Assembly (NCBI RefSeq): GCF_034190915.1
Contig: NW_026947514.1
Coordinates: 3,059,701 to 3,123,700, forward strand
Source of the DNA: Cavia porcellus
Lineage: Eukaryota > Chordata > Mammalia > Rodentia > Caviidae
Length of the DNA: 64,000 bases
Reading direction: 5' to 3'
Below the pieces are notes generated by a model that ran no database searches, was not told the DNA's origin, and saw nothing but the letters and a program-made list of their open reading frames with translations. Below, piece by piece: positions 43,181-53,745 of the stretch (position 1 is its first letter; every line of letters begins with the position of its first letter). The position numbers and the translations under genes are program-made.

Positions 43181-43758
43181 TGTCGTGAGTGTCTAGGGCA
43201 CTCTGAACTCCGGGCAAGGTAAACACACACGCACGCCTTGTCGGGACACGGGGGGTACAGCGCTTGGAAAAGAAAGACAGGAGAGACACCTTTGCTGTCT
43301 GCACCGCGTTACACTGCACTGCACTGCACTGTACGCACAATCTTTATTTTAGGATTCATATATAGTAAACCCGATCAATTCACAGAGCCCAGATAATTAA
43401 GTAGTGAAAAGGCATTCTTTGTGGCAAGCTACAACGTGACAGACTACAATGTTTATTCTAAAACTATCTAAGTGAAGTAAATAATCACAACCAGTTCTCA
43501 CAACTTCTCTAGCCCAGGAAGAAATTCATTAGCTCAAGAATGTTGTTAATTTGTCTGCTGTTAGTGTCACAAAGGGTGGCCAGCCACTTCCTCAAGACTT
43601 CTGCAAAACAAAGCCAGCTCACAGTATGGATTCCAGAGGGTGAGGGCTCACTGAGAACAGGCATTCCCGTTCTACCTCCTTCTCGCATACCAGGGCGGCT
43701 ATTGTAAATTGCAGGTTAGAGGGGGTTGGGCCTACAAAGTGACACCTCATCCCCCACA
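43181..43758 (-). repeat. 5' LTR (578 bp), promoter of the provirus
   Basis: Same length and, by eye, same sequence as the 3' LTR at 37,625-38,202 (offset 5,556). It has TG...CA ends. The ATATATA box is at 43,358-43,364 and AATAAA at 43,343-43,348 on the minus strand. A (GCACT)-type short tandem repeat (43,313-43,330) falls in the likely R/U5 part. Confidence 0.95.
43358..43364 (-). promoter_or_regulatory. TATA-like box of the 5' LTR
   Basis: TATATAT on the minus strand lies about 400 bases into the LTR. Transcription should start some 25-30 bases further on. No experimental cap site is implied. Confidence 0.6.
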
Positions 43759-43764
43759 AATTGT
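43759..43764. repeat. Target-site duplication of the provirus, right copy
   Basis: AATTGT is identical to the left copy at 37,619-37,624. Joining the flanks at one copy restores a continuous L1 reading text. Confidence 0.95.
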
Positions 43765-45500
43765 GTGCATTTCTGCGCTGATCTTTGTAATTTCTTTCCT
43801 TCAATGAGTGTTGGTTAACACTTGTCCTTCTTTTTCTACACGTTTGAGGTGTAGCAGTAGGTTGTTTATTTGTGCTTATTCTGTTTCCCTGATGTGACAG
43901 TTTGGTGTTATATATTTCCCTCTTAGGACTTCTTTCATTGCATCCCACAGGTTCTGATATGTTGTATCTGAATTTTCATTTAATTGTAGATGTTGTTTAA
44001 TTTCTTCTTTAATTTCATCTATGACCCACTGGCTGCTGAGGAGGGTGTTCTTTAATTTCCGTGTGTTTATACAGGTTTTATTGTTTCTTTTGCCATTAAT
44101 TTCCAATTTCAGTACACTATGGTCAGATAACATGTATGGAATAATTTCAATTCCCTTGCATTTACTTAAGCACGTTTTTGGGCTAATATATGGTCTATTT
44201 TAGGGACTGTCCCATGTGCAGCTGAGAAGCATATATATTTTGATGCTATTGGGTGAAATACTCTGTAAATGTCTATTAAGTCCATTTGTCGACAGGTTTG
44301 ATTCAGTTCTGCTATTTCTTAGCTGACTTTCTATCTAGTTGATCTAACTCTTTGTGACAATGAGGTATTAGGGCCCATAGTTACAGTTACTGTGTAGTTG
44401 ATTTTTCATGTTTATCAATATTGGTCTTACATAGTTAAGTGGTCCCATATTTGGTGCATATATATTTATGATTGCTATCTCTTCCTGTTGAATTTTTCTC
44501 CTAATGAATATGCAGTGACCTTTATCTCTTTTGATCATTTTTGGTTTGAAGTTCACATTGTGTGCAAACAAAATAACTACCCCTACTTTTTTTCTGGATT
44601 CCTATTGCATGGGATATTGTTTTTCCTCCTTTGGCTTTCAGTATATGAGTTTCTTTTTCAATTAAATGTGTTTCTTCTATACAGCATATTGTTGAATTTT
44701 GTTTCTTGATCCATTTTGTCAATCTGTTTCTTTTAATTAGTGAATTGAAGCCACTTACAATGATGGTTATAAATGATATGTATTAGCTCATCTTTGTCAT
44801 GTTATTCTCCTGTTGTTGGTTTCCTGTTTTTTCCCTTTGTTTAATTGCTTGTCTGGCCTGGTGGTTTCTTTCTGGGTTTGTTCTGGGAATTGTGGTCATT
44901 TTTATCTCTATCTGGAAAATCTTCCAATTTCTAAGATTGGCTCGGTGCACATGAATTTCTTTGTTCTTTGTCATGGAAGTATCTTATTTCTCCATTAATT
45001 TTGAAGAAGAATTTTGGAGGGTACTTATATCTGGGTTGGAAACTTTCAGGGCTTGAAATACTTCATTCCAAACTTTTCTTGACTTGAGGATTTGTATTGA
45101 GAAGTTGGCCATGATTCTAATGGACTTTCCTTAATAGGCAATCTGTTTCTTTTCTCTAACACTTTTTAATATTCTGTTTTTGTGCTGAATTTCTGGGATC
45201 TTGATTATTATATAGCTGGGTGTAGATTTATTTTGGTTATGGCTGTTTGGAGTTCTGTATGTGTTACTTATCAGTATGTAAGATTCTGTCCCCATGCTTG
45301 GGAAATTTTCTGCCACTATTTTTGCAAATATTTTTTATGTCAGTTGCATTGAATCTTGAGTTTCCATTGCACCTATCAGTCTTATATTGTCTTTCTTTGT
45401 ATCAACTGGGAGCTATTGAACTGATATTTCATGATTCCTTATTATTTTTAGAAGTCCTTTTCTTTTGTGATCTGTAACCATGATCTTGTCTTCAAGGTCT
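43765..45500 (-). mobile_element. L1, antisense, endonuclease part and upstream (right of provirus)
   Basis: This is the continuation of the L1 cut by the provirus. Minus-strand fragments follow the ORF2 start: 44,522-44,722 (endonuclease N-terminus), 44,368-44,571 (an IYAPN-type motif) and 43,876-44,133 (an SDHSVLKLEI-type motif). The inter-ORF region lies upstream, from about 44,780. Scattered stops and frameshifts make it non-functional. Confidence 0.9.
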
Positions 45501-45990
45501 GAAAGTCTATGAAAGATAGTTTTGCAGGATACGTGAATCTGGATGGGAAGATTTTTTTCTTTTAGACCCTAAAATACTGTTCTCCAAGCTGTCTTTGAGT
45601 TGAGGGTTTGTGTTGAGGATTCTGTTGTGATTCTGATGGGTTTTCCTTAATAGGAAAAGTTTTTCCTCTCTAATAGCTTTTAATATTCCATCCTTGTGTT
45701 GAATTTATGGAATCTTAAGTATTATATCCCTCAGTGTAGACTTTTTTGATCATGGGTAATTGGGTTTCTATATGCCTCACTTATCTTTATATCAAATTCT
45801 TTCCCCTGGTTAGGAAGTTTTGCTACTACTTCTCTGTGAAGATCTTTTAAGTCATTTGTGCTACCTCCTAATATTCACTGAATCCAAAGTATCTTATGTT
45901 ATTCTTCTTTGCATCATCTAGTAGCTGGTGGATTGCGTTTTCATCATCTCTTGCTATTTTAAAGAAATCTTTTCAAGATTGCTACCTGCA

Positions 45991-46079
45991 GGGCTGGGGA
46001 TGTGGTTCAGTGGTAGAGGTCTTACCTTGCATACTTAAAGCCCTGAGTTTAATCCCCAGCACCACACATGCACACAAAA
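45991..46079 (+). repeat. ID SINE with target duplication
   Basis: BC1-like body 'gggctggggatgtggttcagtggtagagg...ccctgagtttaatccccagcacc' with a short CA/A tail. AGATTGCTACCTGCA before it and AGATTGCTAACTGCA after it differ at one base and form the target duplication (45,976-45,990 and 46,080-46,094). It inserted into the L1 5' region. Confidence 0.9.
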
Positions 46080-46496
46080 AGATTGCTAACTGCACCCCTG
46101 TATTCTATGTCTAATATTCTGTCCTAATAAGGCTGGTTTTGGTGAATGTACTTTCAATGGAATGTTTAATGTCTTAGATCTCTGTTTGAATCTGTTTCAT
46201 GGATTCCATTCCTTCCTACATTGGGCATTCATGGTTTCCATTATTTTCCTAATTCCTCTATTTTTAAGATCTGTATTTGCTCTAGCGTCACTAACCATGT
46301 TTCTCATGTGGTCACCATCTCTGACGTTACTTGAGAAATTATTTCTGATTTGATTTTTTGTAGAACCTCCTTCGTTGCTTTGTTACTTCTGCTGTTACAC
46401 CTCAGAGTCTGGGGGTGGCTTTTGAATTGTTCCATCTCACTGCTTCCTGGGTTTGCCCTTGTTGAGCTGGGAGTCTGGGTTGCACCTTGTTTAAGT

Positions 46497-46498
<2 letters not shown>

Positions 46499-46533
<35 letters not shown>
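46499..46533. repeat. (CT)n microsatellite
   Basis: About 17 uninterrupted CT units. Confidence 0.95.
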
Positions 46534-46539
<6 letters not shown>

Positions 46540-47635
46540 TAGTTTAATTCCTGGGTTGATTCCCACAAGTTGCTTATGGTGGGTAGCTTTATTGCTAGTA
46601 CTTAGAACTCTTAGGAAATTTCTCAGAGATGTCTTCCAAATGCAGCTGGCTTTGGGGTTTTGAGTGTGTTGCAAGATCCTACCTCTTCAATTTGTTGGGG
46701 ACTAGAAGTTGCTGCCTACTTAACCCAGCTCCTGGTTCTCTGGCATTGGCTTATAGTATTGTTTATGATCCACAGCCAATATCAGTGTTGGTATACCAGG
46801 AAGAACAACTGTTTAGCACAATTATGTCACTTGGCTAAAGTGGTACAATCAGCAATAACAATAGCATCAAATACAGCCTGCAAATGACAATCTATGTTAA
46901 CTATTAATTTGCCACTTGTAACCATGTCAACTAGATTTGTGGTTATATAAAAAAATCTAAAATGAAGCAGGAAATTATATAGTAAATAAACCCTCAATAT
47001 GGTCATTTTACCCCTAGGGGACAAAATTTAAACAGGGTTAATGGGAAAAATTAGAGAAATAGAAGAGGAAGAGATCAGAAGCAAAGATGGAGGATGAAAG
47101 AAAATGAGCCAGACTTTGGGAAACTGCTGAAGACCCAGGGGAAAGAGAGAAGGAAGGAATAAAAACAAAACAGAACAGAGCAATGAGAAAACTAGAAGCT
47201 ACATCCACACTCATAGAAAAACAACACTCAAGGAGAAATGAAACAGCAAAAACAAGAAGAGAAAAAAGGAAAAAATACATTTACTTCAAGGGATGTCTCT
47301 GCTGTTACTAGTAGCCAACGTGGGCAGACAGAGCTCAGATTGACTAATGCTCTCAGGCTAGCCACAGGTTCACAGTGGGTCAGTGGATCACCGCGGCAGT
47401 CTACATCTGTGTGTCCCCTGAAGCTCAGGCTGGTTTCTGGCCGTGAGGCTGGAACCTGATTTGATCAGCCTGTAACACTCTGTGCCTCTGCCAACGTGAA
47501 CTCAGCAGCTCACTCTGATGTTGGAAATTTCTCTCTTTATTCTCCTCGTGGGCTTGAATTCTCATTTCAAATTTCTGGGATTCACTTCCCTACTTCTCCT
47601 CTTCCTCACATTGCTGTGTTCCAGCACCTGGTCAT

Positions 47636-47640
<5 letters not shown>

Positions 47641-47682
<42 letters not shown>
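47641..47682. repeat. (CT)n microsatellite
   Basis: About 20 CT units, which form the reversed tail of the SINE that follows. Confidence 0.95.
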
Positions 47683-47684
<2 letters not shown>

Positions 47685-47820
47685 GAGGCAGGGTTTTGCT
47701 ACATGTTCCAGACTGGACTTGAACTCACTCTGTAGCTCAGGCTGGTCTCTAACTCACAGTGATTCTCCTGCCTCACCTCCCAAGTGCTGGGATCACAAGC
47801 ATGTACCACCATACCCAGCC
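47683..47820 (-). repeat. B1-type SINE, antisense
   Basis: 'tgaggcagggttttgctacatgttccagactgg...cctgcctcacctcccaagtgctgggatcacaagcatgtaccaccatacccagcc' is a well-preserved reversed B1 with the doubled middle unit. Confidence 0.9.
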
Positions 47821-47821
47821 A

Positions 47822-48270
47822 ACTCCATTTTAAAATGTGCAATTGATTGGCATAGGCATTTCTTCGGAGAAGACACACAATTGGTTAATAGGCACATACA
47901 AAGATGCTTGCATCATGTTAGGGAAATGGCACTTAAAGGGACCAGGAGTTACCACCTCACACTCACATGGGTAACTAAAACAAAAGGAGCTAGTTTTGGT
48001 GAGGGTATGAGAAATGAGAGCCCTCGTGTCCTGCTGGGGTGATGTAAAATGGGCAGCTTCTGTGGAAAACACTCTAGCAGCTCCTCCAGACCAGCATTTC
48101 TCTCACAGATACATGCTTAAGAGGCCCAAAACATATATTCACAGGGAAGCTTGTTCTCTGTTGTTCATGGCAGGATTACTCATAACAGCCCAAACATGGA
48201 CACTACCCAAGCGTCCTTCCATGGGCGAATGGCTTAGCTAAACGAAGTACGTCTGTATACAGTGCTATCT
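47822..48270 (+). mobile_element. Old L1 3' end, sense, first part
   Basis: Text typical of the ORF2 C-terminus of old L1M families ('gtgcaattgattggcataggcatttcttcggagaagacac', 'ccaggagttaccacctcacactcac', 'catggcaggattactcataacagcccaaacatgg'). It is interrupted at 48,270 by another element and resumes at 48,646. Confidence 0.75.
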
Positions 48271-48645
48271 CAGTCGTCAAACTCAAGTCATTCCAAATTC
48301 ATGTTCAAACACCAAAAAGTTCAAGAACTGAACACATTTTTTCCCATAAGCAATAATGGAAAACAAAATAATTGGTTCTAAGCCCCCAAATTTGCATTTA
48401 CAAATTCATTTTTCCGGGACTTTAACACAGTTAATAGCCTTAGGTGGTAGAAATACCTGCTAACACATCCGAACAGCACCAATTCAATACATTAAATATC
48501 AGAACACATACTGTTGGCCTGTACAAGTTTTGCAAGTAGAATTTTGGGTTGACTATTGAGCCAAATTACAAACATCAAGCAGATTTTTTTTTAAACTGTG
48601 CTGTTCAAGTAGTGGAAATTTGCGCTGGGAGCTGTTTGATGACTG
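48271..48645. mobile_element. Probable DNA-transposon relic (Tigger/mariner-like)
   Basis: A 375-bp block with inverted ends CAGTCGTCAAAC (48,271-48,282) and GTTTGATGACTG (48,634-48,645), matching at 11 of 12 positions. It splits an L1 3' end whose two halves read on from each other. CAG ends suit the mariner/Tigger group. No TA duplication is preserved and there is no transposase, so this would be a non-autonomous, old copy. The family is not identified. Confidence 0.55.
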
Positions 48646-48970
48646 TGGCATCACAATAGGAGAATACTGCTCAGTCCTTAACAGGAATGGTGCTGCGACC
48701 ACATGGAAGGACCAGAATGCATTCTCCTAACAGAGAGGCAGACCGGAGGGCACACGCTCTGCACACGTCCCTCCCAGCCTGTGAAACGCTGAGTGGACAG
48801 TTTCATGGCACTGGGCCGAGCAGTCGTGGCTGTGCGGGGCCACAGGCAGTGACAGCTGCCGGCTATGGGATTTCTTCCTGGGTGATGAAAGTATCCAGGA
48901 ATTAGTGGCTACGGCCACACAACGCCGCGAGTTCTGGAAACCATAAGATTGTGGATGCTGAAGGGCCAGC
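48646..48970 (+). mobile_element. Old L1 3' end, sense, second part
   Basis: It resumes with 'ggagaatactgctcagtccttaacaggaatgg' and continues into the 3' UTR segment 'ctatgggatttcttcctgggtgatgaaagtatccaggaattagtgg', which is the usual order in L1M 3' ends. Confidence 0.7.
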
Positions 48971-51514
48971 CCTCTCGCATGTGAATGGTGTTTCAGTGCA
49001 AAACAGAGGTGGGAAGACCAAGAAGCAGAGGTGGCTCTGTCTGGAACAAGAATGGTTAAAGAATTTCCTTCATGCACTGGCCCGCACCTCTGGGATCATA
49101 GGCCACCTGCTCTGGGAGGTGCCTGTCTTGCTCCTTTCTGGACAGAGAGTTTGCACAGCTTGGTCCTGCAGTTATCCCTGAGGAATGGAAGAGGATGAGA
49201 GGCTGCTCATGGCCCCCCAAAACCACCCTGGGTGTGACATCTTTCAGAGCACAGGACAATGGCTGGTGGAAGGGCTGGGGCCCAGGCGATGGACAGACAG
49301 GGGCAGGAGTGTGCTGTGATTCCGTGAGCCTGACCCAGTTCTGTAGCCAGATCAAGCGGCTCGGACTCAGTCTCCCTATGTGGAGGAGGAGGTGTGGAGG
49401 GAGCGCACAAATCCTGGGCCAAGGAATTCTCTGAGCTGGAATTTTTCCAGGTCCCTTCTCCCTGCCAACTAAGGCTGTGACCCTCAGGACCTGGCTGGCC
49501 TGGGCTCAGCCCGCTCTGGGAACACTATGGTTTTGCAGGAGACTGCAGGTGAATCCTGGGTGCTCAGGAAGAGCCAGGGCTAGCAGGGTCCCTGGATGGG
49601 GGCAGCACCCTATACAGGAGCATCCCCCTGGAGGACCACTTCTCCTGAGGCCTGGATACCACCTGCCAACACCTGTGATGTCAGATTGGAGATGAAGCCC
49701 TGGGGGATGCCGATGCCTCCAGAAAGTGCAGATCTGATTTGTGTGAACAGAGAATGGGAGTCTGAGAAAACCCAGACCCACACGGAGCAGTTGAGACGTG
49801 CCAAGCTGGACGTGGCAGATGGCAGTCTGGGGCGGGGGCAGGGCCTGAGTTCCCGGCAGGCCCCCACCTCTGCTGCCCCGATGTGGCCTGGGTCAGCTGG
49901 GCTGTCTCAGCCAGGGGACAGGGCTTTTGCCTGCTCAAGGACCAGGGTTCTAGAGAGACTTCATGAGCCAGGACCTCCCCTGTCCTCTGTCCCCTGCCCC
50001 AGTTTCTGGGCTCCTGTTAGCCCCTCAGAGCCCACAAGCCCTGGCATGGGCTCCTGTCCACTGTGCCTCCTTCGTCCTTTCCAGTTGTGAGGGTTGAAGT
50101 CACTGATCCCGTGGTGGGGGACCCTCCCCAATTCTCCAGACTGCAGGCTTCCCAAAACGACTTCCAGTCAGGGCTGCAGAGGAACAGTCCCCTGTGTCCC
50201 CTTCCCCATGTAGGGAGCCACAAGTCTGTGACCATCCAGGCAAAGGGCCTTTCCTGATGTCATGTCCTGAGAATTTTGAGCTGGAGACAAGCCTGGTTGT
50301 GCAGGAGCCCTGTCTCTGATGTCCCGTAGAGCCATCAGGTAACACAGTGGCAGTGTCATGGTGGCTTCCCATGTCACAGCAGAATTAAGAAATGTGTCCA
50401 CATGTGACACCAAGGAATCAAATTCTACCCCCTCTCCCAAGAGGACCCTGATGCCCCAGTGGCAGAGGTCGCTGTCAGCACTGCCACCCAAGGTGGGCCC
50501 AGCACTCTGAGTCAAGGCCATCTGTGCTGGCCACACCTGTGCTGGCCACTCTGTCTCTGCATGGGAATCCTGGAAAGGCTTCCTTTCTCCCACTGTCCAG
50601 GAGCCGATGCATGTGGGGCCCAGCAGAGCTGGGGAAAGGGGTGCCTTGAGAGGGGTGGTCTTCAGAGTCCCAAGGTGGGATCCACATGGCTGTGTACAGG
50701 GTGACAGCGTCGAGAAGGTGCTGCCAGCCACTACTAGCTGCACCTATTAGGGTCCTGGGGGGCACAAGGCCTCGCTGGGCTGCACTTGGAGTCCCAGGAG
50801 GGTGAGGGCTGGAGAAGTCACCATGCAAAGAGCAAGGGTGAAGGACAGGAGGTTGAGTGTGAGAAGCATCCAGCTCCAGGGCACAAGAGTGACAGGTGTT
50901 GCTGGGGCTATGGAGCTGGGGACGTTTGCTATGGAGCTGGAGACCAGAGGGAAATCATGTGACCAGAGGGACCTGCATGGGAGGGGTTCCAAGTGCCAAG
51001 GCTGACCTAGAGGGCTCAGTGTGCAGCTGAGCAGCCTAGGCCAGGCCCTGGAGCACTGAGGAGCCATACCTGGCCCCAGTGGACTCTCTCTGGATGCCCC
51101 TATGGACAAGGAGCTGTGGTGAGAGCCAAGCCTGGAGACCAAGGCCAGAGCAGAAACTTGAGTCCTTCCTACCTACCCAAGAGGCGGTGGGTACACAAAC
51201 CGCACCCCAGACCTGTGTGGGATGGGTTGGGATGGGTGGGCACAGGACTGAGGCTGCTCTTCCCAGAGTGTGTGTCGAAGGACAGGGCCCTGGGAGCCAG
51301 GGCTGGAGCCCAGCTCGGACTGCATGGTGTATCTTGAAAGCACGGCCTGGGCTTTGTCTCCTGCTGCTTCTTGGGATGGAGTCCCGGCCCCAGCCTCAGC
51401 ATGGTTCTCTGTCCCTTGTCCTCTGCCCCAGCCTGCTTCTCAGGGCGTTTTTCTCCTCAAGAGCTCCTGCCTGTGCGTCTCCCCGGGGACCACGCTTCCC
51501 TCCGCCCTCGGCTC
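48971..51514. other. GC-rich intergenic sequence, about 2.5 kb
   Basis: No recognised repeat or exon. The open frames overlap on both strands and show no protein-like pattern. Confidence 0.4.
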
Positions 51515-51710
51515 CTAGATTTCATTACCTCTAATGAGCCCACCCGAGGCTGGCGAGGCAATTACAGGGCTCCACATCAGCTCTGAAGCCAGGCGGACAC
51601 GCAGCCTCAGCGTACACCACTGCGCTGCCTCGTAATGAGAGGCTGAAATCCGGGAGTTAATGAGGACAGGAGAATTAATCACAGGTTGCTGGGCTATGCC
51701 GGGCCCCGGG
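51515..51710. promoter_or_regulatory. Possible conserved enhancer-like element, TAAT-rich
   Basis: Six TAAT/ATTA cores lie within about 160 bases (near 51,523, 51,531, 51,560, 51,633, 51,658 and 51,675), in a neighbourhood that is otherwise GC-rich. The stretch has no repeat features. TAAT is the homeodomain core site, and such clusters are common in developmental enhancers. The function is inferred only. Confidence 0.35.
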
Positions 51711-53534
51711 AGGCCTTCTGCAGGTTCAGACTCAGACCTGCTCCAGATCTAGGGGCCGGAAGGAGCCATCTGTATCCTCAGGTTGTGCTGTAAACCCGAG
51801 TCGTTGTTGGCTTGTCTTGCATGCAGAGGAGGCCACTTCTGGGAGCCCTGAGGCCCTGCTGTGTGATCTAGGGGTGGGTGCTCAACGTCCCTGAGCTCCA
51901 AGCCCCTTCATCTCTTAAAGGACGACGCTGCTGTCCTGCTTCTGAACGATGTCAGTGGTTTCACGCATGGGGGACAGTCGCATTTCCCAGAGGACCACAC
52001 TTAAGGCCTTGTCCCCGGGCACCTGGGCTTCAGTACCCCATTGTTTCTGGGAAAGGAGAGGGCGAGAGGGCAGCAAGGGTGTCCAGCTGTCCTGGCCTGG
52101 AGCCCTGCCCTGCAGGAGTAGGACAAATCCATGCCACAGCCTTAGTCCCTCTGGTGGGGGTCAGCCCTGGGGTCCACGTGGGAGGAGCAGGAAGTCTGCT
52201 CGGCATGGCACCAGGAGGAACACCACATACTGTCCCGCACACACTTTTTATTGAGGGCAAAGATACTACAGATGTGTTTTCAATTGCCTGCTAAGGAAAA
52301 TCATTTTGCATAAAAGACAACTGGTCTTCTGGTCTCCTTTCCCGTGTAAGGGGTTTTGTTTACTGCGGGGCGTGATCAGCATAGAAAGGCGTGGCCCACA
52401 AGAGTGTTCGGTGAGGGGTGCCCAGTATGCCCAGGAGTGCGCAGGTGTGTGTGTGGGCATTCTGCTCAGATGTGTTAGGGATGCTCTGGGCATGACGGAA
52501 AGGAGAAGGCAGTGCAGGGGGCCCTCAGGGGCTTCTGATGACCATGAGGCATGGCTGGGGTAACCTCCTGGGGATTAGAGTCTTCACCCAGCACTCCAGG
52601 TACCCTTGGGTGGACTCAGAAGGGAGAAGGTCGCCCTGAGGGACCAGCAGCATCTCAACGCCTTCCCTTCCACCTGCAGTGGCTCTGACATCCCCCTCGT
52701 GGAGCTAAGCTGAGACCAGCAGGATCTGCCCACACCCTGGGCATTTGCCAAGCTGGACAGGCAGGCAGAGCCACTCAGGGTCTGCAGCGAGCCCCTTCCT
52801 GCTGTTTTAGGTGGCGGCTCTGGAGATGCCCTTCGTGACCGCCAAGAACAGGACCTCAGTGCCTGTGTGATTTGCAGAGGTTCACAGCCCCCTCTCCCCA
52901 CCTCTGCTCCCTTCTCCACCCCTGGCTGCCCTGAAGGACCTGAGCTTCTACCAAGAGGCTCTGATGGGAGCCCCGCTCAACCTCTGCATGCTGTGCTGCT
53001 CCTCAGAGGAGTGGGCCAGAACCTGGGGCTCCCCAAACAGGGTAAGGATGCTGGAGAACCTTGGTGGGGAGACAGGGTGAGGTGGGGCAGGAGGCAACAC
53101 TGCAAGCTGGGACCTGGAGGAGACCAGATGGGCACTCTCCCTGCCACAGAAGCTGGAGACCTGTGAGGGCTCCCTGCTGAGTGAGGGTCTGCTGCAAGCT
53201 GGGGTCCCAGCAGGTCTGGCCAAGTCGCCTCCTCCTGGAGGTCAGATTGAGCTGCCCTCACCCTCCTGCAGGAGTGTCCAGGAGGGCGCTCAGCTCCCCC
53301 TCACAATGCCTCAGGTGCTTCCTGCCCCCCAAGGACCACCAGGAGCTGATGCAGGATGGCTGCATGACCTCGGTGGCTGCACAGGAGCTACGTGGAGCAG
53401 CTGGGGAGGAGCAGGCTGCCCGGAGGAGTCTGCCTGGCTAACCTACTGTCCCTGCCCGGAGCTGTGGTTTGGGTTGGACTCTGCCTGGCTCCGGGGCGGG
53501 TAGGGTGGGCGGCCAGGCAGGGCTGGAGGAGGCT
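51711..53534. other. GC-rich intergenic sequence, about 1.8 kb
   Basis: No recognised repeat or gene. Confidence 0.4.
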
Positions 53535-53745
53535 GTGTTCCTGCTAATTGTGAGCCTCTTGGCTGTGCCGTGGTAAAGGTTGTCCTGGTTGCTTTAATAA
53601 CCAAGTGTTTTACGACATCAAATACTTCTCCTTATTAGCCTGGAAAGGTCAGGGGGCTTAGCCTTTCATGTTTCCTGGACACTCAGACCTGACCTTTAGT
53701 TAGTGAGGGAGGCCTGCTAAATGTCCACATTTCACTGGGCTGCTG
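53535..53745. promoter_or_regulatory. Possible conserved non-coding element
   Basis: A sharply different, balanced-composition block in GC-rich DNA. It contains CTAATTG, TTTAATAACC, TTATTAGCC and two nuclear-receptor-like half-sites (AGGTCA near 53,646, TGACCT near 53,691) in opposite directions. No repeat family fits. Regulatory use is inferred. Confidence 0.3.

Larger units (their letters stand above)
37625..43758 (-). mobile_element. Young class II ERV provirus, internally deleted
   Basis: A 6,134-bp element reading right to left: 5' LTR, primer-binding site, gag part, pol part, env, polypurine tract, 3' LTR. Class II (betaretrovirus/ERVK-like) assignment rests on the 6-bp duplication, the Gag and Pol text, and the Env layout (long arginine-rich leader, PTWGQLKKL-type motif, no CX6CC in the transmembrane subunit). 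By eye the LTRs are identical over 578 bases, so integration is recent. A deletion between gag and pol removed the C-terminal capsid half, nucleocapsid, protease and the reverse transcriptase fingers and palm. The element is therefore non-autonomous. It lies in a minus-strand L1 in the same direction. Confidence 0.95.
45501..47500 (-). mobile_element. L1 5' region, antisense, partly duplicated
   Basis: The segment 45,520-45,960 is a diverged second copy of 45,035-45,475 in the same direction (see findings). Beyond the ID SINE, the sequence to about 46,800 reads like reversed L1 ORF1/5' text. Sequence from 46,800 to 47,500 is less certain, and its A-rich part may belong to another element. I see no intact ORF1. 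Confidence 0.55.

Noticed and set aside
43143..43340. 65-codon minus-strand frame in the 5' LTR
   Set aside because: It lies in the R/U5 and leader area, repeats the GCACT tandem in translation and resembles no known accessory protein.
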